Shown one piece after another: positions 37,703-49,753 of a DNA stretch of 64,000 nt; the first letter of the stretch is position 1, and every line of letters begins with the position of its first letter. A program made the position numbers and the translations under genes. The notes under the pieces are model-generated. The model saw only the letters and a list, made by a program, of their open reading frames with translations, did not search any database and had not been told where the DNA came from. Source of the DNA: Acorus gramineus (Eukaryota; Streptophyta; Magnoliopsida; Acorales; Acoraceae); NCBI GenBank assembly GCA_030737835.1, contig CM060849.1, positions 11,286,454 to 11,350,453 on the forward strand, written 5' to 3'.

Positions 37703-37857
37703 TACGCCCCCATTTGAAATGGGAATAAGCCCCCAGATAATCCGGTATTGATTGAAATAGGGGTTTTAACCCGTTTGTTTGCTTAGTATATCCTGAAATA
37801 TCTTATGCAAAATAAATTCGTATAAAGTGGTATATATATGGATTCCAACCAACCCCT
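37703..37857. mobile_element. MITE end left of the hairpin
   Basis: Starts ACGCCCCCATTTGAAATGGG, which faces ACACCCTCATTTGGAACGGG (reverse complement of about 38549-38568) across the hairpin. This suggests an outer MITE into which, or beside which, a second inverted copy was placed. Confidence 0.5.
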
Positions 37858-38567
37858 CCGTTTGGAAATGGGATAGGTTTTATTCTAGGGTATACATTTA
37901 TCCAAGCATAAGTAAGTATAAATAAGATAAAGTGATTTTGTGTTTGATTGTGTTTTGAATTATTCTCATTGATAAACGTACGAATAAATATTTTGTTGTT
38001 TGGGTAAAATGTGAATAAAGTATATATAGATAATGATTTATAAAAGGTAAAAAAGTAATGATAGTTGATTTAATAGGTGATTTATAAAAGGTGATGACAG
38101 TTGATTTGACAGTGGGCCCACATATTCTTGGGGTGGAATAACCTAGGATAACTTTAATTCCAGAGGTTGATTGGAATCCATATACCACTTTATCATGGGC
38201 TAGAATTAACCGGAGTCTTATACCGGAGTTATCCGGAGTCTTATACCGGAAACAAATGGGCTAGAATTAAAGTTATCCTAGATTATTCAACCCAAAGAAT
38301 ATACGGGTCCACTGTTAAATCAACTGTTATCACCTCTTATAAATCACCTGTCAAATCATTTATCATTATTTTTTCACATTTTATAAATCTTTATCCATAC
38401 TTTATTCACATTTTATCTAAACAACAAAACATTTATTTTTACGTTTACTGATGAGAATAATTCAAAACACAATTAAACACAAAATCATTTTATCCTTTTT
38501 TACACTCACTTATGTGGAAATAAATGTATACTCAATAATAAATACTATTCCCGTTCCAAATGAGGGT
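37857..38567. mobile_element. Large hairpin of two inverted MITE arms
   Basis: Left arm about 37857-38164 is the reverse complement of right arm about 38261-38567 with scattered mismatches. Shared blocks include AGGATAACTTTAATTC, GTGATTTATAA, TTGAATTATTCTCAT and TGTGAATAAAGTAT. The roughly 96-bp spacer holds a short duplication, GGAGTCTTATACCGGA twice. A transcript could fold into a long double-stranded RNA. Confidence 0.8.
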
Positions 38568-38842
38568 GTTTATGAGAAATCAAGTATGCTTCAATTCCTT
38601 TGCACAAACATAATTAGTAATCAAACGAATGAGAGTCCGTTTAAAGAATGATCTTTTTTGCTTTGATTGATAAACTGAAGACCAAGCATCAATCTATTCA
38701 CTTGGAAACAGATCCCAAACTGTCAATATACAGATCACCAATGAAAAAAAAATGAACTTTATATTACCCATCTCCCTCAACATCCCCACACTACACAAAT
38801 CGCCAGATAGGACTGTCTTAGTAATTCCAAAACACACATCTA

Positions 38843-38887
<45 letters not shown>
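38843..38887. repeat. (GT)n(GA)n microsatellite
   Basis: (GT) run from 38843 turning into (GA) to 38887. Confidence 0.95.
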
Positions 38888-38889
<2 letters not shown>

Positions 38890-39121
38890 ATGCCAACTCA
38901 TAACTCAACCCCCTCCCCATTTGGTTCACAGATAACTTATTCAAATATAATAAAGTTATACGAGGATAAAAACAATTTAGATGATTTTGTGGTTGGTTTG
39001 TTCTTATTTTCTAGATTTTCATATATACATTTTTGTTTTGTTTTTTTTTTTTTTGTGTTTTTCTTATTACTCTATAGTTATAATTTTAGATGGATGATTA
39101 AGTAGGAATTGTTTGAGTTTT

Positions 39122-39871
39122 TGTGCGTAACACACAATTATTAGGCTAAACACAAATTCTTATAATAATCACATTAAGAATATAAACATCAAATATATAT
39201 CAAATCATGCATTCTCTAAAATATATAGGAAAAGCATGAAATAAATGAGATAGGGATTAAAAAAGTGTATCCGAAAATGTGGAAGCGAGTGAAGACACTC
39301 TGTCCTTGGTGAATAAGGCCCCCTCACGCACATGGTTGAATGGCTCCTACCACTGAGTGGTACGACCACAATAGGTTTTGTTCTTCCGAGGTGCGAGCTA
39401 CGGAAGAACCACAATAAACAGACTGCGATCCTTTCAGACTCCCAGATAGATTGATAGAGAACGGAAGGGTGTGTTGCAACTAGAAGGAACGAGCATAGTT
39501 GGCCACTCAATAGATTGTGTATACATTGTAAAGAAGAATTAGAATCCCACTTTTATTAAAAATGGATGTCAACTACACACACTGTTTTTATAGAAAATGC
39601 ATACACCTTTATTTATATAGAGGTTGTGGAGAAAAGAAACGGCTATGCATTTAAATAAAAAATTGAATGTTAGCACTCTCTAAATTCAAAACGTTCCAAA
39701 ACCAATAAATGTTTTATTTTTGTAACTCATGCATTTGTTTCAATTCATATATGCATTATTAGGACATTTATATGTGAATGTAAGTCATTTAAAACGCATG
39801 CAATAATATGGCCCAGATACACACATTATTGATTATATATATGTGGTCACATAATTCCAATAATTCCAACA
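39122..39871 (-). mobile_element. Solo LTR, reversed, same family as the 22780/26681 LTRs
   Basis: The reverse complement matches the copia LTR in its right half: GATCCTTTCAGACTCCCAGA here against the same segment reversed there, the GGTTCTTCCGTAGCTCGCAC region, and the TTTAGCCTAAT...end. It runs from TGTGCGTAACA to TTCCAACA on the plus strand. The left part (U3) is diverged and about 100 bp longer. No clear target duplication. Confidence 0.75.
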
Positions 39872-41666
39872 GGAGTAAATTGTATTTGTTTCTCCAGCTA
39901 TCCTATAGTTAATATAATTTATCGAGACATAACCATTACAATTTATTTATATTGAACAAGCCTATTCTTTTCCTGTCCACCCGCTTATTCATGAAACAAA
40001 TAGGCCAGGAGAGGATTAGAATTAAGGATAATTCACTATTTTTTAAAATATCTTCTGATATATTGTTCATAGAGTCGAAACAACACAGAAGCTAAATGGG
40101 AGTCTTCTTATCTATCTATTTAAGGAAAATATGCTAATATATTAATGCAAATTGAATTTTTTTTACTAATATAATATTTATTGGGAAATCCCATTAATAA
40201 TTTGGCACGTAATTGAGTTAATCCCTAGAGAGTCTCCTATTCACTAACACATACTTTGGTCCATGGCTAGTTAATAGGGAATAAGCTTGATAGAGGTGGA
40301 ATAGCAAAAAAACACTATTCGTATCACGAGTATAATTAAACTGCAAAGTCTATGTCCTGATTGAACCTGAAAGATCCTAAAAATAATTTTGAGGGAGATT
40401 GGAATTACTTATTTACTGTTATTTATATATGTGGATTAAAATGCCTTTCCTGTATATCATTTTTTAAAAAAATTTCATTTATTATTAATTTAATTTTATA
40501 AGAAAAATTGTTATGCTACAAATTTCATGATGCAAACTTTTAATATCACATTATTTTTATTATTTTTAATTGAATATGCAAAATTTATCAATTTTTTTAT
40601 ACTTATATTAAACTTTGTTACACATGCAAATTTAGGTTTAAGATTACGGACTTAAAATAAAAAAAATTGGAAATGAATTGTATATGTTGAAATGCAAGAC
40701 CACTAATTTAAAAATATATATGTGATAGACAATCATGATTAAAAAAATTAGATGATTTCGATATAAAACTCTGAAGAGAAACTAATTATATAATGGCAAA
40801 TTCATTATTTAAAAAGTTTTCAACTAGAAAATGAGGTTTCTTAACGAGAATAATAAAAAAACAATAAAACATAAAAACCAATTATTATATTATAATGATT
40901 GTTATTGATCTCAGAGTAACTATGAGATACCTTTTATAACAGGGCCAAAAGGGGTAGGGGTTATCCTTAAGTGATGAAGATTTCCATGAAACTATATATA
41001 AGTATAATAGAACTAAAGTTTGACAATGGATTAGATGTAAAATCCAAGTCTATCACAATTTCAAAAAGGGTTCTTAAGCAAGTCAACTTTGTGATGTTTT
41101 GCATAGGGTAGGAAGACTGTTGTCCATTGGTTTGGCTGCCTCTTGAAGGTAGGAAAGGGCAGAAGATACATGTATTATGGAACATTGTCAAAGGTGCATT
41201 TGGAGATACACAGTGCCTCTGTTTTGATGAACTATTTCCAAAAAAAAATCTAATGTTGTCAATGGTTAATTTTTTCCACAGGATGATGTGCTCGATCATG
41301 TATGCAGTGATCTTTACAATCCTAAACAAAAGAAGGTATGCATTTAAATCAATGAGTGTATATTTCACTTCTCTTTCTGCGATGTAATGTATTTTAGTAG
41401 ACAAATATATATAGCTTGTGAAAAAATCAAGACATATTGAGATGACAAAAGTAATGATAAAAATAATTGTCCTTAATATTTTTCATTTTTTTCTTAACCA
41501 TGTGCAAGCTCATGTATTGGCCAATATATGGTTTATGTTTTCATGTATAGTTTATTTCTTTTTTTCCATGTACAGTTAATTCTTTGAAAAAGCTCATTTG
41601 CGGAAACTCCAATCTGATGTAATTTATTTAGTGCACTGACTTGCTACAATACAGTTTCAATGGAGA
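39872..41666. other. Gene-free AT-rich DNA
   Basis: No gene or bounded repeat recognised. The open frame at 40967-41404 (minus) shows no known similarity. Confidence 0.45.
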
Positions 41667-41900
41667 ATTGACACTAGATTGGTCCAATAATTAAATTCTA
41701 GTGTCTAATTTGATAAGAGGATAAGATTCTAGTTAAAAAAAAGAGATAAGCAGCATATAATAACTGTTTATAGTAGGGATAAATTGACACTACATTGGTC
41801 CAATAATTAAATTCTAGTGTATAATTTGATAAGAGGATAAGATTCTAGATAAAAAAAAAAGAGATAATTAGCATATGTGTAATAACTATTTATAGTATGA
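41667..41900. repeat. 116-bp tandem duplication
   Basis: ATTGACACTAGATTGGTCC at 41667 recurs with one change at 41783. Both units run through TAATTTGATAAGAGGATAAG and a short A-run to a TAACT.TTTATAGTA end. Confidence 0.9.
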
Positions 41901-43898
41901 TAAATGACATGATAAAGAATTAGAGAACAATTTATCATGTTTGTTATAGAAAATATAACGTGTACAAACAACTATCACAATTTGAATTGAAAATGTTTGT
42001 AACTGCCCACCAAATTTTTTTGTACCAATACATGAAGGATAACATCATGTATAATCTCACTTACAGTCCTCACATGTTTTTTTTTTTTTTTTTAAGATTT
42101 CTTCTTTACGTAACAAAATATAAATTTCATGAAATTAGGTATATACTCTAATTAATTATCTAGACCTATTTATAAAAGAAATAGAAATATTTGATTTATT
42201 TATGGAGATTGTAAGCAAGACTATGTGGAACATCAATCAAGGATATGAACGGTCTTTAGTACCATCTTAGAGAACTTTGTCAGGGGAATTGCCCAATCGG
42301 CTTCTTGATGCTGCATATTGAATGGCCTGAATTGAGTCAAAGACAGACTATCAGTCCCCAATTCTTAGAAGAGAATCAATGCATACATTGTGATTAAAAA
42401 ACCCAAATAACCCACTTGGGGGCACAAGCCCCACTTTGATACCTATGTAGGACCATTAATGAGTGACAAGAGAGAGAGCTCCAACAGGCGCCTTAATAAA
42501 TCTTTGTTTGAATGTGACCACAAAAGACACAGAAAATAAAGTGGAGAGTTTTGTGAGGTCCCCTTCCAAAATGAGTTGGCTATGCTTTTAAACTGTTTTT
42601 CTTTTCTTCTCAAATTAAGCCAAAGAATAGATACTTCTTCGAACAATATATATTAATGATGTGACATCACAATCAGCATCACATACAATAATTTCTGTAT
42701 GGAGAGAACAAGATATTAATTCTGTTCCACAGAATCCATCCACGTCACTGAAACGTGAAAAAAGGTCAAAAAGGTGGGACTGCTCCCAAAATAAACTCAA
42801 TGTAATTTTTTTTTCTTCATAATATTAGACTTTGTTTAACAATCCATTTTGGATTGTTTTTAACTTTTTTTAAAACTAAAACCCCGGTACAAATTACCAA
42901 ACAAACACAATTATTTGAAAAGTTGTCTTCATAATTACAACAAAAAAAAGTGCATAAAAAACTATGTTTACTCCAACAACAACAACTTCCGTTATCAACA
43001 ATAAACGTAATTCCTTGATTAATGAAATAGCAGCACTCAGGATTACATCCTAAAAGATCGTGTATAAAACTCAAAACTTTCTTTTCAAACTGTACATCCA
43101 AATACACTCTTAGTCTATGAGCCTCCTTTGGGGACGTAATGCAGTTTATTCTGACCGGATATATTAGAATTTTGGAATAAATAGCAATAGGAGTTTTAAT
43201 TTGCTTTTATTCTGTCACATTATTTTGTTTTCAATTATAAATTTAAAAAATTATATATTTCAACCTCTTTTGGAATTAATATGGATCAACAATAGTTTAT
43301 TTAGACATAATCATCAAGTTCTATTTAAACGAACAAATACTTTTCTTTGAATATCATGACTTAACATATGGAAATCAAAGATTCTACTATTTTTTGAGAT
43401 TCTGTCTTTAGAAAAATCATATTTATTCAATATTAGTTGAGAAAATCTTGGTGTACTACATAATACAAGTAATTCAACTCGATAGAGAGCAATCCCATAT
43501 TCCCATGGCTCAGACCAAACAATTAAACTCATATGGGTTTTTGTACAATAATAAGAGTTGCTAAAATTTGCTATTCCATGTGAGGTCATGTACAATTACA
43601 CATATGAGATTTCTTTTTCTATAACATGATCTCCAAATAATTTGTATATTACAATGAGGAGATTTTAGGATAGATGTATCAATTCAAGGACTAAGTGTGT
43701 CAAAGCTCAATGACAACTCAAGAAAGAACAGAACTTCATCATCATTAACACCAGAGCAACAGCAACAACAAGCACTACTACATTTCAAACAAACATTTTT
43801 TTTTTTAAAAGTACAGTAACAAAAACCAATTCTCGTTTTTCTTGTGTTTTTCCCTTTTATTATCACTACAATCCCCCCCCCCCCCCAAACTCCACACC
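41901..43898. other. 3' flank of AAP copy 2 and gene-free DNA
   Basis: Contains a run of C at about 43873-43886, the reverse of a G-tract in the copy-2 3' flank. The rest is AT-rich; MITE-like sequence lies at 43125-43350. No gene supported. Confidence 0.45.
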
Positions 43899-45771
43899 TC
43901 AATAGTCAGCCTTGAACGGCCGGTAAACCTTCAAATCGGAGACAACCCCGGCGACGGACCCGACAGCGGCAGCGACAGAGATGACAAGGCAAGCCAAGCT
44001 AAGCATCTGGAGGCAGACCCACTTGGTGCTCCACCTGGGCACCTTCTTCTGCACAATGTACATCTCCACCGGGAAGTATACCGTCAGCGGCCAGAACCCG
44101 AGCGCGCCGAGCAACCCCACGACGTCGTTAAAGAACGGCAGAAGCATCGATATCACCGTCGTCACCACCACGAACGCCGACCTCCACGTCAGCCTGAACA
44201 AATTTATGCTCAGCTTTCCCTTCATCACTTTGAATTCTTTCCCGATGAAGTCGCTGTTGGGGTAGGCCTTGTTCGCCCACTTCTCGACGAAGGCGAAGAG
44301 GGGCTGGCAGTAGACCTGGTAGGCCCCGACGAGGTGGATGACGATGGCGGCGTTGGCGATGTCGAGGAGCCAGTACGGGTTGTAGAACCCGAACCCGGTG
44401 AGGAGGTTCCCGGGGGCCTCGTCCCCGAAGGCCGCGTAGCCCATGCACCCGCACAACATGTAGAAGACCGTCGTCACGATCACGCTCAGGAGGGTCGCCT
44501 TCTTCATCGTCTTCGCCTCCGATGGTGGTGACTTTACCGTGTCCTAATATATTGACAATTTTTAAAATTGAATCAGTTTGACAATCGATTCCAAACGAGG
44601 CCTTAATTTTGTGGTTCTGGATTTTTTTTTTTTTGTACCTGGATTTCGATGAGGATGATGGAGTAGGAGTAGGCGAAGGCGATGTCGCCGAAGGCTTGGA
44701 GGCTCCTCCATATCTTTTGGGTCTCGGTGACTGTTCCGATGCTTATTCCGGTCAGGCTGCCCTTGATGCCTCCATTCGCTGTGGGAAGGCATGAATTGGT
44801 TGTGTGATGAGACGAAGATTATATGTAATTCGATTGAATGTTATGATTGATTATCATTGTATGAGGTACCTATTGTTTGGGTGATGCCGAGGGCCAGGCC
44901 GATGGAGGAGTAGGTGAAGGACATGACAGCGGCGAGGATGGAGAGCCACCATATCTGGTCGAAGTCGGGGATTTGAGAGAAGATGATCTCAGAAACACCA
45001 AATATGATCATGTATGGGTTGCTCGACATATGGCACGGGTCCTTCCCTCCGCTCGCGTGGAAGCAGTTCGACCTCTTGATCGCCCTGTTTTCGAAACAAT
45101 TCAAGATTCCACATTTTCCCAACAAAAACAAAAGCAACCCAAACCCAATGCGTGAACTGAAGTCACTCACATCATACTAATGGAAGCTGCGATGGTGTAT
45201 CCAATGGCGACGCCAAACAGGTTCAGGTACTGAACGTATCCACATATCTTCACTTTCATCCCACCTGAACAAGAGAAGAAGTACATCAACATGAGCTTCA
45301 ATTGTTCTGCACAACAGACGTGCCATTGAATTAAGTAGTACTAACCGAGGTTGGCGTGGACGGCATCCATGTAAGTGTAATTGCGCTTGCCAGTGACGGG
45401 GTCGCCAGTGCGGTAGCAGTCGGAGAGGAGGGCGGAGGTGTAGTAGATGACGAAGGAGAAGATCAGCATCGCCACCGGTCCGGCGACCCATCCGAGCTGT
45501 CCGATCGCCCACGCCAGCGACAGAACGCCGGACCCAATCACCGCCGTTATGATGTGGGCACTCGCCGTCCACATAGTCCCTACACACATGAGTAATACAA
45601 TCTCTTCATATGGTTTCAAAAACATGCATGAATTCAGAGAGACTTCAGCGAGACCAACCAACCTGTTCTTTTGAGGCGACCGTCGTCGTCGAAGCATTTT
45701 AGGCCGCCGCCGACGTTGGGGTGTTGGACGTCAATGGACAACGGTGGGTATCCGATGACTTGTTCTCCCAT
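43899..45771 (-). CDS. AAP: Amino acid permease (AAP type), copy 2, 6 exons, 478 aa
   Basis: Exons on the minus strand: 45771-45663, 45579-45346, 45264-45171, 45084-44870, 44778-44639, 44543-43899; each exon has the same length as in copy 1. The protein begins [20 protein letters not shown] and carries the same family landmarks. By eye, 23 of 478 residues differ from copy 1: 14 in exons 1-3, one in exon 4, none in exon 5 and 8 in exon 6. Introns 4 and 5 are almost identical between copies, while intron 3 is strongly diverged. The gene faces copy 1 tail to tail with 11.3 kb between stops. AAP transporters import amino acids with protons across the plasma membrane (family knowledge). An AG directly before the ATG and an upstream exon at 46207 suggest an alternative longer N-terminus, MKM added in frame. 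Confidence 0.95.
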
Positions 45772-46003
45772 CTTGTATTGTGTTTGTGAAAACAATGGTC
45801 CAAAACAGAGGTATTTGTTATGGATACAAGAAACAGAGTAACTTTAATGAATGAAAAAACAGAGCGACTTCAATGCTCTGTGGTTACAACTGCCAGAAAA
45901 CCAAGCAGGCACGGTTTCCGAGGCACAACCCAGACCCAGATTCGACCGACACCTTTCAAAGATTGGGTCTGGTTGGTGTGCCTGTGGTCTTGAGAGGTGG
46001 GTC

Positions 46004-46011
46004 TTATATAG
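46004..46011 (-). promoter_or_regulatory. Proximal TATA box of AAP copy 2
   Basis: The minus strand reads CACTATATAAGACCCACC, matching the TATA context of copy 1. It lies about 235 bases upstream of the ATG, inside the proposed 5' intron of the distal transcript. Confidence 0.6.
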
Positions 46012-46206
46012 TGTGTGTGTGATGGAGTGACCCACAAAGCAAAAACACGTTTTTTTGAAAGACTATGAGAGTCAACGGTGCCAAAAACACTGAAAACTCA
46101 ATCACAACCTCTCTTTCAGAGTCAAAAAGTAGTAATAGTAGTAGTAGAAGATAAGTCAATGATGAGAGCAAACACTGAAGCAAAAGGGGTTTGTGTAGGA
46201 GCTTAC

Positions 46207-46320
46207 CATCTTCATTGTGGGAAGTACTTTCGATGGAGAATGAATGGTGAGAAAGGTCTGCAACTTTTGCTGCAACAGAAGAGTTGCAGTTGAAAAGAGA
46301 GAAGCCAATCTCGCAATGGT
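46207..46320 (-). other. Possible alternative first exon of AAP copy 2
   Basis: On the minus strand a leader ends in CCCACAATGAAGATG followed directly by the donor GTAAGCT (46206 downward). The main ATG of copy 2 is preceded directly by AG in CACAATACAAG. Splicing 46207 to 45771 removes 435 bases and reads ATG AAG ATG then ATG GGA GAA, in frame, giving MKM-MGEQ. The transcription start is a guess from the distal TATA box. Confidence 0.5.
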
Positions 46321-46343
46321 GGTTCTGTAGTTATGTTGTTAGG

Positions 46344-46351
46344 TTTATATA
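46344..46351 (-). promoter_or_regulatory. Distal TATA box of AAP copy 2
   Basis: The minus strand reads GCCTATATAAACCTAAC, a strong TATA consensus, about 130 bases upstream of the ATGAAGATG exon end. Confidence 0.55.
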
Positions 46352-46989
46352 GGCAGAGATTGAGAAATAATTTTTAAAAATTAATTGAGATGTGCTTGTG
46401 TTGTTCATGGTTTGAAGAGCATTTTTTTTTGGTTCGTGTGTTTTCTCACGTGTGAGGCTTGGTGACCATTCTTTACTGATGGAAGAGGAATAGGTGCTCC
46501 GTACTGTGCTTTTGAAGATTTTTTTTTTGCTTGGTCTTTTTTAGTAGTTTGATCAATGTAAATGTTTGAAGCATGTAGTAGGGTTTCTTAGCATCAAATT
46601 TTGATTGTTTCGGGGACCAGATACACTCACTCCCCCGGTGAGAATTAGGAATGAAGCATTGGTAGACCCAGCCTGTTTTGCAAAACCCTACCTGCAGTCT
46701 AAAAGCGGCCCCCAACCAACTATACATTATGTCAGTGTATGAAAATTTTAAAAAAATTCATCCTTTCAAAAAAAATATATACTAATATAACTTAGTGTAT
46801 AATTCACTTTTTATAACAACATATACTTCAATAAACAAGTGCGCATATTTTTTAAAATGAAAACATGTGATGATAGTGGATGTAACTACACATAAGACTG
46901 ACATGTTATTTTCCTTAAGAATACCCTTTGACCAACTATTACATGAATAATGACAAGAAATTATGCATGACCTGTGTCACTGATGTGAC

Positions 46990-47577
46990 ATGTTTTTTTT
47001 TTTTTTTTTTGAGTCGATGTAGTAATTTACTATTCCTGAAAAAAGAAAGTACATGACTGAATGTGGTGAGAATGGAGAAGAATAACATAACTCAAAGATA
47101 GGAAAAAAAGATAGAAAGAGAGGAGTGAGATTGAAAAGACACAATCGGAGCACCAAAGACATGCTTTCTCCGACGGGCGGGTAGACAAGATTTCTGACCC
47201 ACACCCCCGAGAGGCGAACACTACTCCGATATAATAAAAGCATCCTCCCCTGTGTGAATGCTCCTCCCATGTTGGTGTCCCACTCCTTGATAAATAGTTG
47301 ACTCCCATGAATTTTTGAAATAGAATGTCGACCCCTTAAAAATAACGTCGTTTCTCGCCCTCCGAATCGCCCATGCCACGGCCGAAATCACTGAGAGCCA
47401 AACTAACCCCACTTTGCTCATGTCCAACTTTAGATGCATCCAATCTGATGTGACATATGTTAATGATGACCTATATTTCTCGTCCTCTTGAAATATAAAA
47501 CATTCATATTGGTGATTCAAAGCAATGCATGTGCGATGGAGCTCAATCAAGGGCACCAATGTAGTGCCTGCCTGCAA
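46990..47577 (-). pseudogene. 3' end of a LINE retrotransposon with poly-A tail
   Basis: On the minus strand the frame reading LVWLSVISAVAWAIRRARND then VIFKG resembles the end of plant LINE polyproteins just after the zf-RVT region (pattern W.IW..RN..IF). A non-coding tail and an A-run follow (T-run 46991-47010 on the plus strand). 5' truncated; no target duplication found. Confidence 0.5.
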
Positions 47578-48860
47578 CCTCTGGTGATGATGTTAGACAC
47601 GCAAGTTTTACCTAAAAAAGGGTACAAAAACTTTTAATGGGAGTGGTTTTGAATGATCACACACGTCTGCTTTGTCGAGCAATCCTAAAGTAATGCTTCA
47701 ACCTAGAAAGGGTTGAGACTTCGAAGGATTAAAATTAACTGATTTGGTCATACTACGTGCATTAGGGTAGACCAATTAACAGGGTTAACCAAACCAAAAT
47801 AGGGCTTCGTGGTTTGCCCTGTGAAGAGGGAATCAAGATTGTATAGTATGAGTCTAGATTCTCTATATGATCACCACCCTATGTGGTCTAGTAAAAACAT
47901 ATCACATAGATAATAGAAATTGAGTTCAAAAAGCCCCTATCATTTCAAGTTATTAACATAAAAAACCAATACATTGGCCATCTTCACGTCAAATTTTTAA
48001 TTTTTCATTAAAAAACTAAAAACACTTTTGTCCCATCTACGTGTCCATTTTTCCATTGATCAACACAGAATTACTTTGTTAGTCCACTTTTTTTTTTTTC
48101 TTTTAAAAAAAAAAAAAAAAAATTAATACGTGCAACCCTACATTTTTAGCTTTGCGTGCATTCTTCTAAAAAAAAACTCATATACTTTCATTAATAAATA
48201 TTGATATTTAATGTAATAAATCATGTACTTTCATTGAAAAAATAAAAGAAAATTATCGGTTTTGTCGTATCTGCAGTCCCATTTGTAATTCATATCATTT
48301 TTTTTAAAATGTATATATTCTTTTATTGAAATACATATTATTATATGAAATGAAATATATATTGAGATACAATAATGCATTTAAAAATTAATAAATATTT
48401 TTTTAATCTTTAAAATGTTAAGATGGAGGTAAAGAATGAAGTGAGTGTATCAAAATGAAAAAGAATCAAAAACATATTTCAAAATGAGAACTGTTCTGGC
48501 AGTGATCCCCCTCCTCTTTTTGCACGGGACCATGTACAATGAACCTAACAAAAACAAAGAATTATCAAAATAATGATAGGCACCTCGTTCACTTTCTTTC
48601 CGCCATTAACACCTCAAATGATTACACATTTCATTAGTGGGATTTTTATTCCCAAAGACTGAGGAAAAGAACAGTTTTGAACATGCTTTGATCTTCTTAA
48701 CATTAGTGATTATTAACAATAATAATGTTTTATATCTGATGAAGAACAAAAAAATTGTGCATGCGTGGCGAACAAAACAGCCTCTCAATGTCGACCATTT
48801 TTTTCTCCACCTCACATTTGCTAGTTGGAAACCGAATCTGGTCAAATTACATTTAAAAAA
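47578..48860. other. Gene-free DNA
   Basis: AT-rich with homopolymer runs at 48088-48121. No gene or bounded element recognised. Confidence 0.45.
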
Positions 48861-49522
48861 AAGGTTAAAGTCGTTTGAGTCTCTATAAACATCTATAAAT
48901 CCATATAAGTCCTTGTAAACTTGGGACAGAACAATTACATCTCTAAAAACACAAAAAATGTATAATACATCCCTCCTGTTAAATCATTTTTTAACCTATC
49001 ATGGTTAAAATTTATCATATGCGTGATTTTACTATTTTACCATTCACAATACACAACACGGTGAATAATATGAGCATTTTAACTTGTGTAATCACATCAT
49101 CAAAATGTAAAATAAAAAATCTAAGTAATATATATAGTATAATAAATATAATACATAAACAAAATCATCTTCATAATTATAATTGTTTGAAATAGAAACA
49201 AAAAATAATAATAATGGAGTAGTACGTAACAATAAAGTCAAAATCCACAAAAAAAAAAATGAAAATGAGTTTGATCAAGGGCAAGATGGTCATTTAAAAT
49301 GATATATATGTTTTTTTTCTATTTTTTCAATTATTTATATGAGTGTTTAATTTCACACAGATGGAATATTATGAGAATATATCATTAAATTGAATAAAAA
49401 GTTAACCTATGGATTAAATTTACTCGCCATAACAATTTAAAATATCTGTATGTCCGACTCTAAATTTGCAAAGATTTCTATGAATTTGTGGATGTTTACG
49501 GAAACTCAAATGTCTTTAACCC
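48861..49522. mobile_element. Mutator-like MITE (662 bp) with long terminal inverted repeats
   Basis: The left end AAGGTTAAAGTCGTTTGAGT pairs with the reverse complement of the right end, GGGTTAAAGACATTTGAGT; homology continues for about 65-70 bp. TTTAAAAAA flanks it on both sides (48852-48860, 49523-49531), a 9-bp duplication as expected for Mutator-like elements, though low in complexity. No transposase. Confidence 0.6.
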
Positions 49523-49660
49523 TTTAAAAAATAATATGTTTAATGACTTTTATTCGATTCATACATAATGTGGTCCTCCACTGGTCTTTGTGAGATGTTA
49601 ATTGACTGGATTGAACGATCATGAAAGATGGTGAACATAAACGAAAGAGTGTGCTTGGAT

Positions 49661-49661
49661 G

Positions 49662-49701
<40 letters not shown>

Positions 49702-49753
49702 GTTAAAAGATTGTGTTATATACAATCATAGAGGATGAGAGAGAGAGAGAGAT
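49661..49753. repeat. (CT)n(CA)n and nearby (GA)n microsatellites
   Basis: (CT) 49661-49688 runs into (CA) to about 49701; a GA run is at about 49738-49752. Confidence 0.9.
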
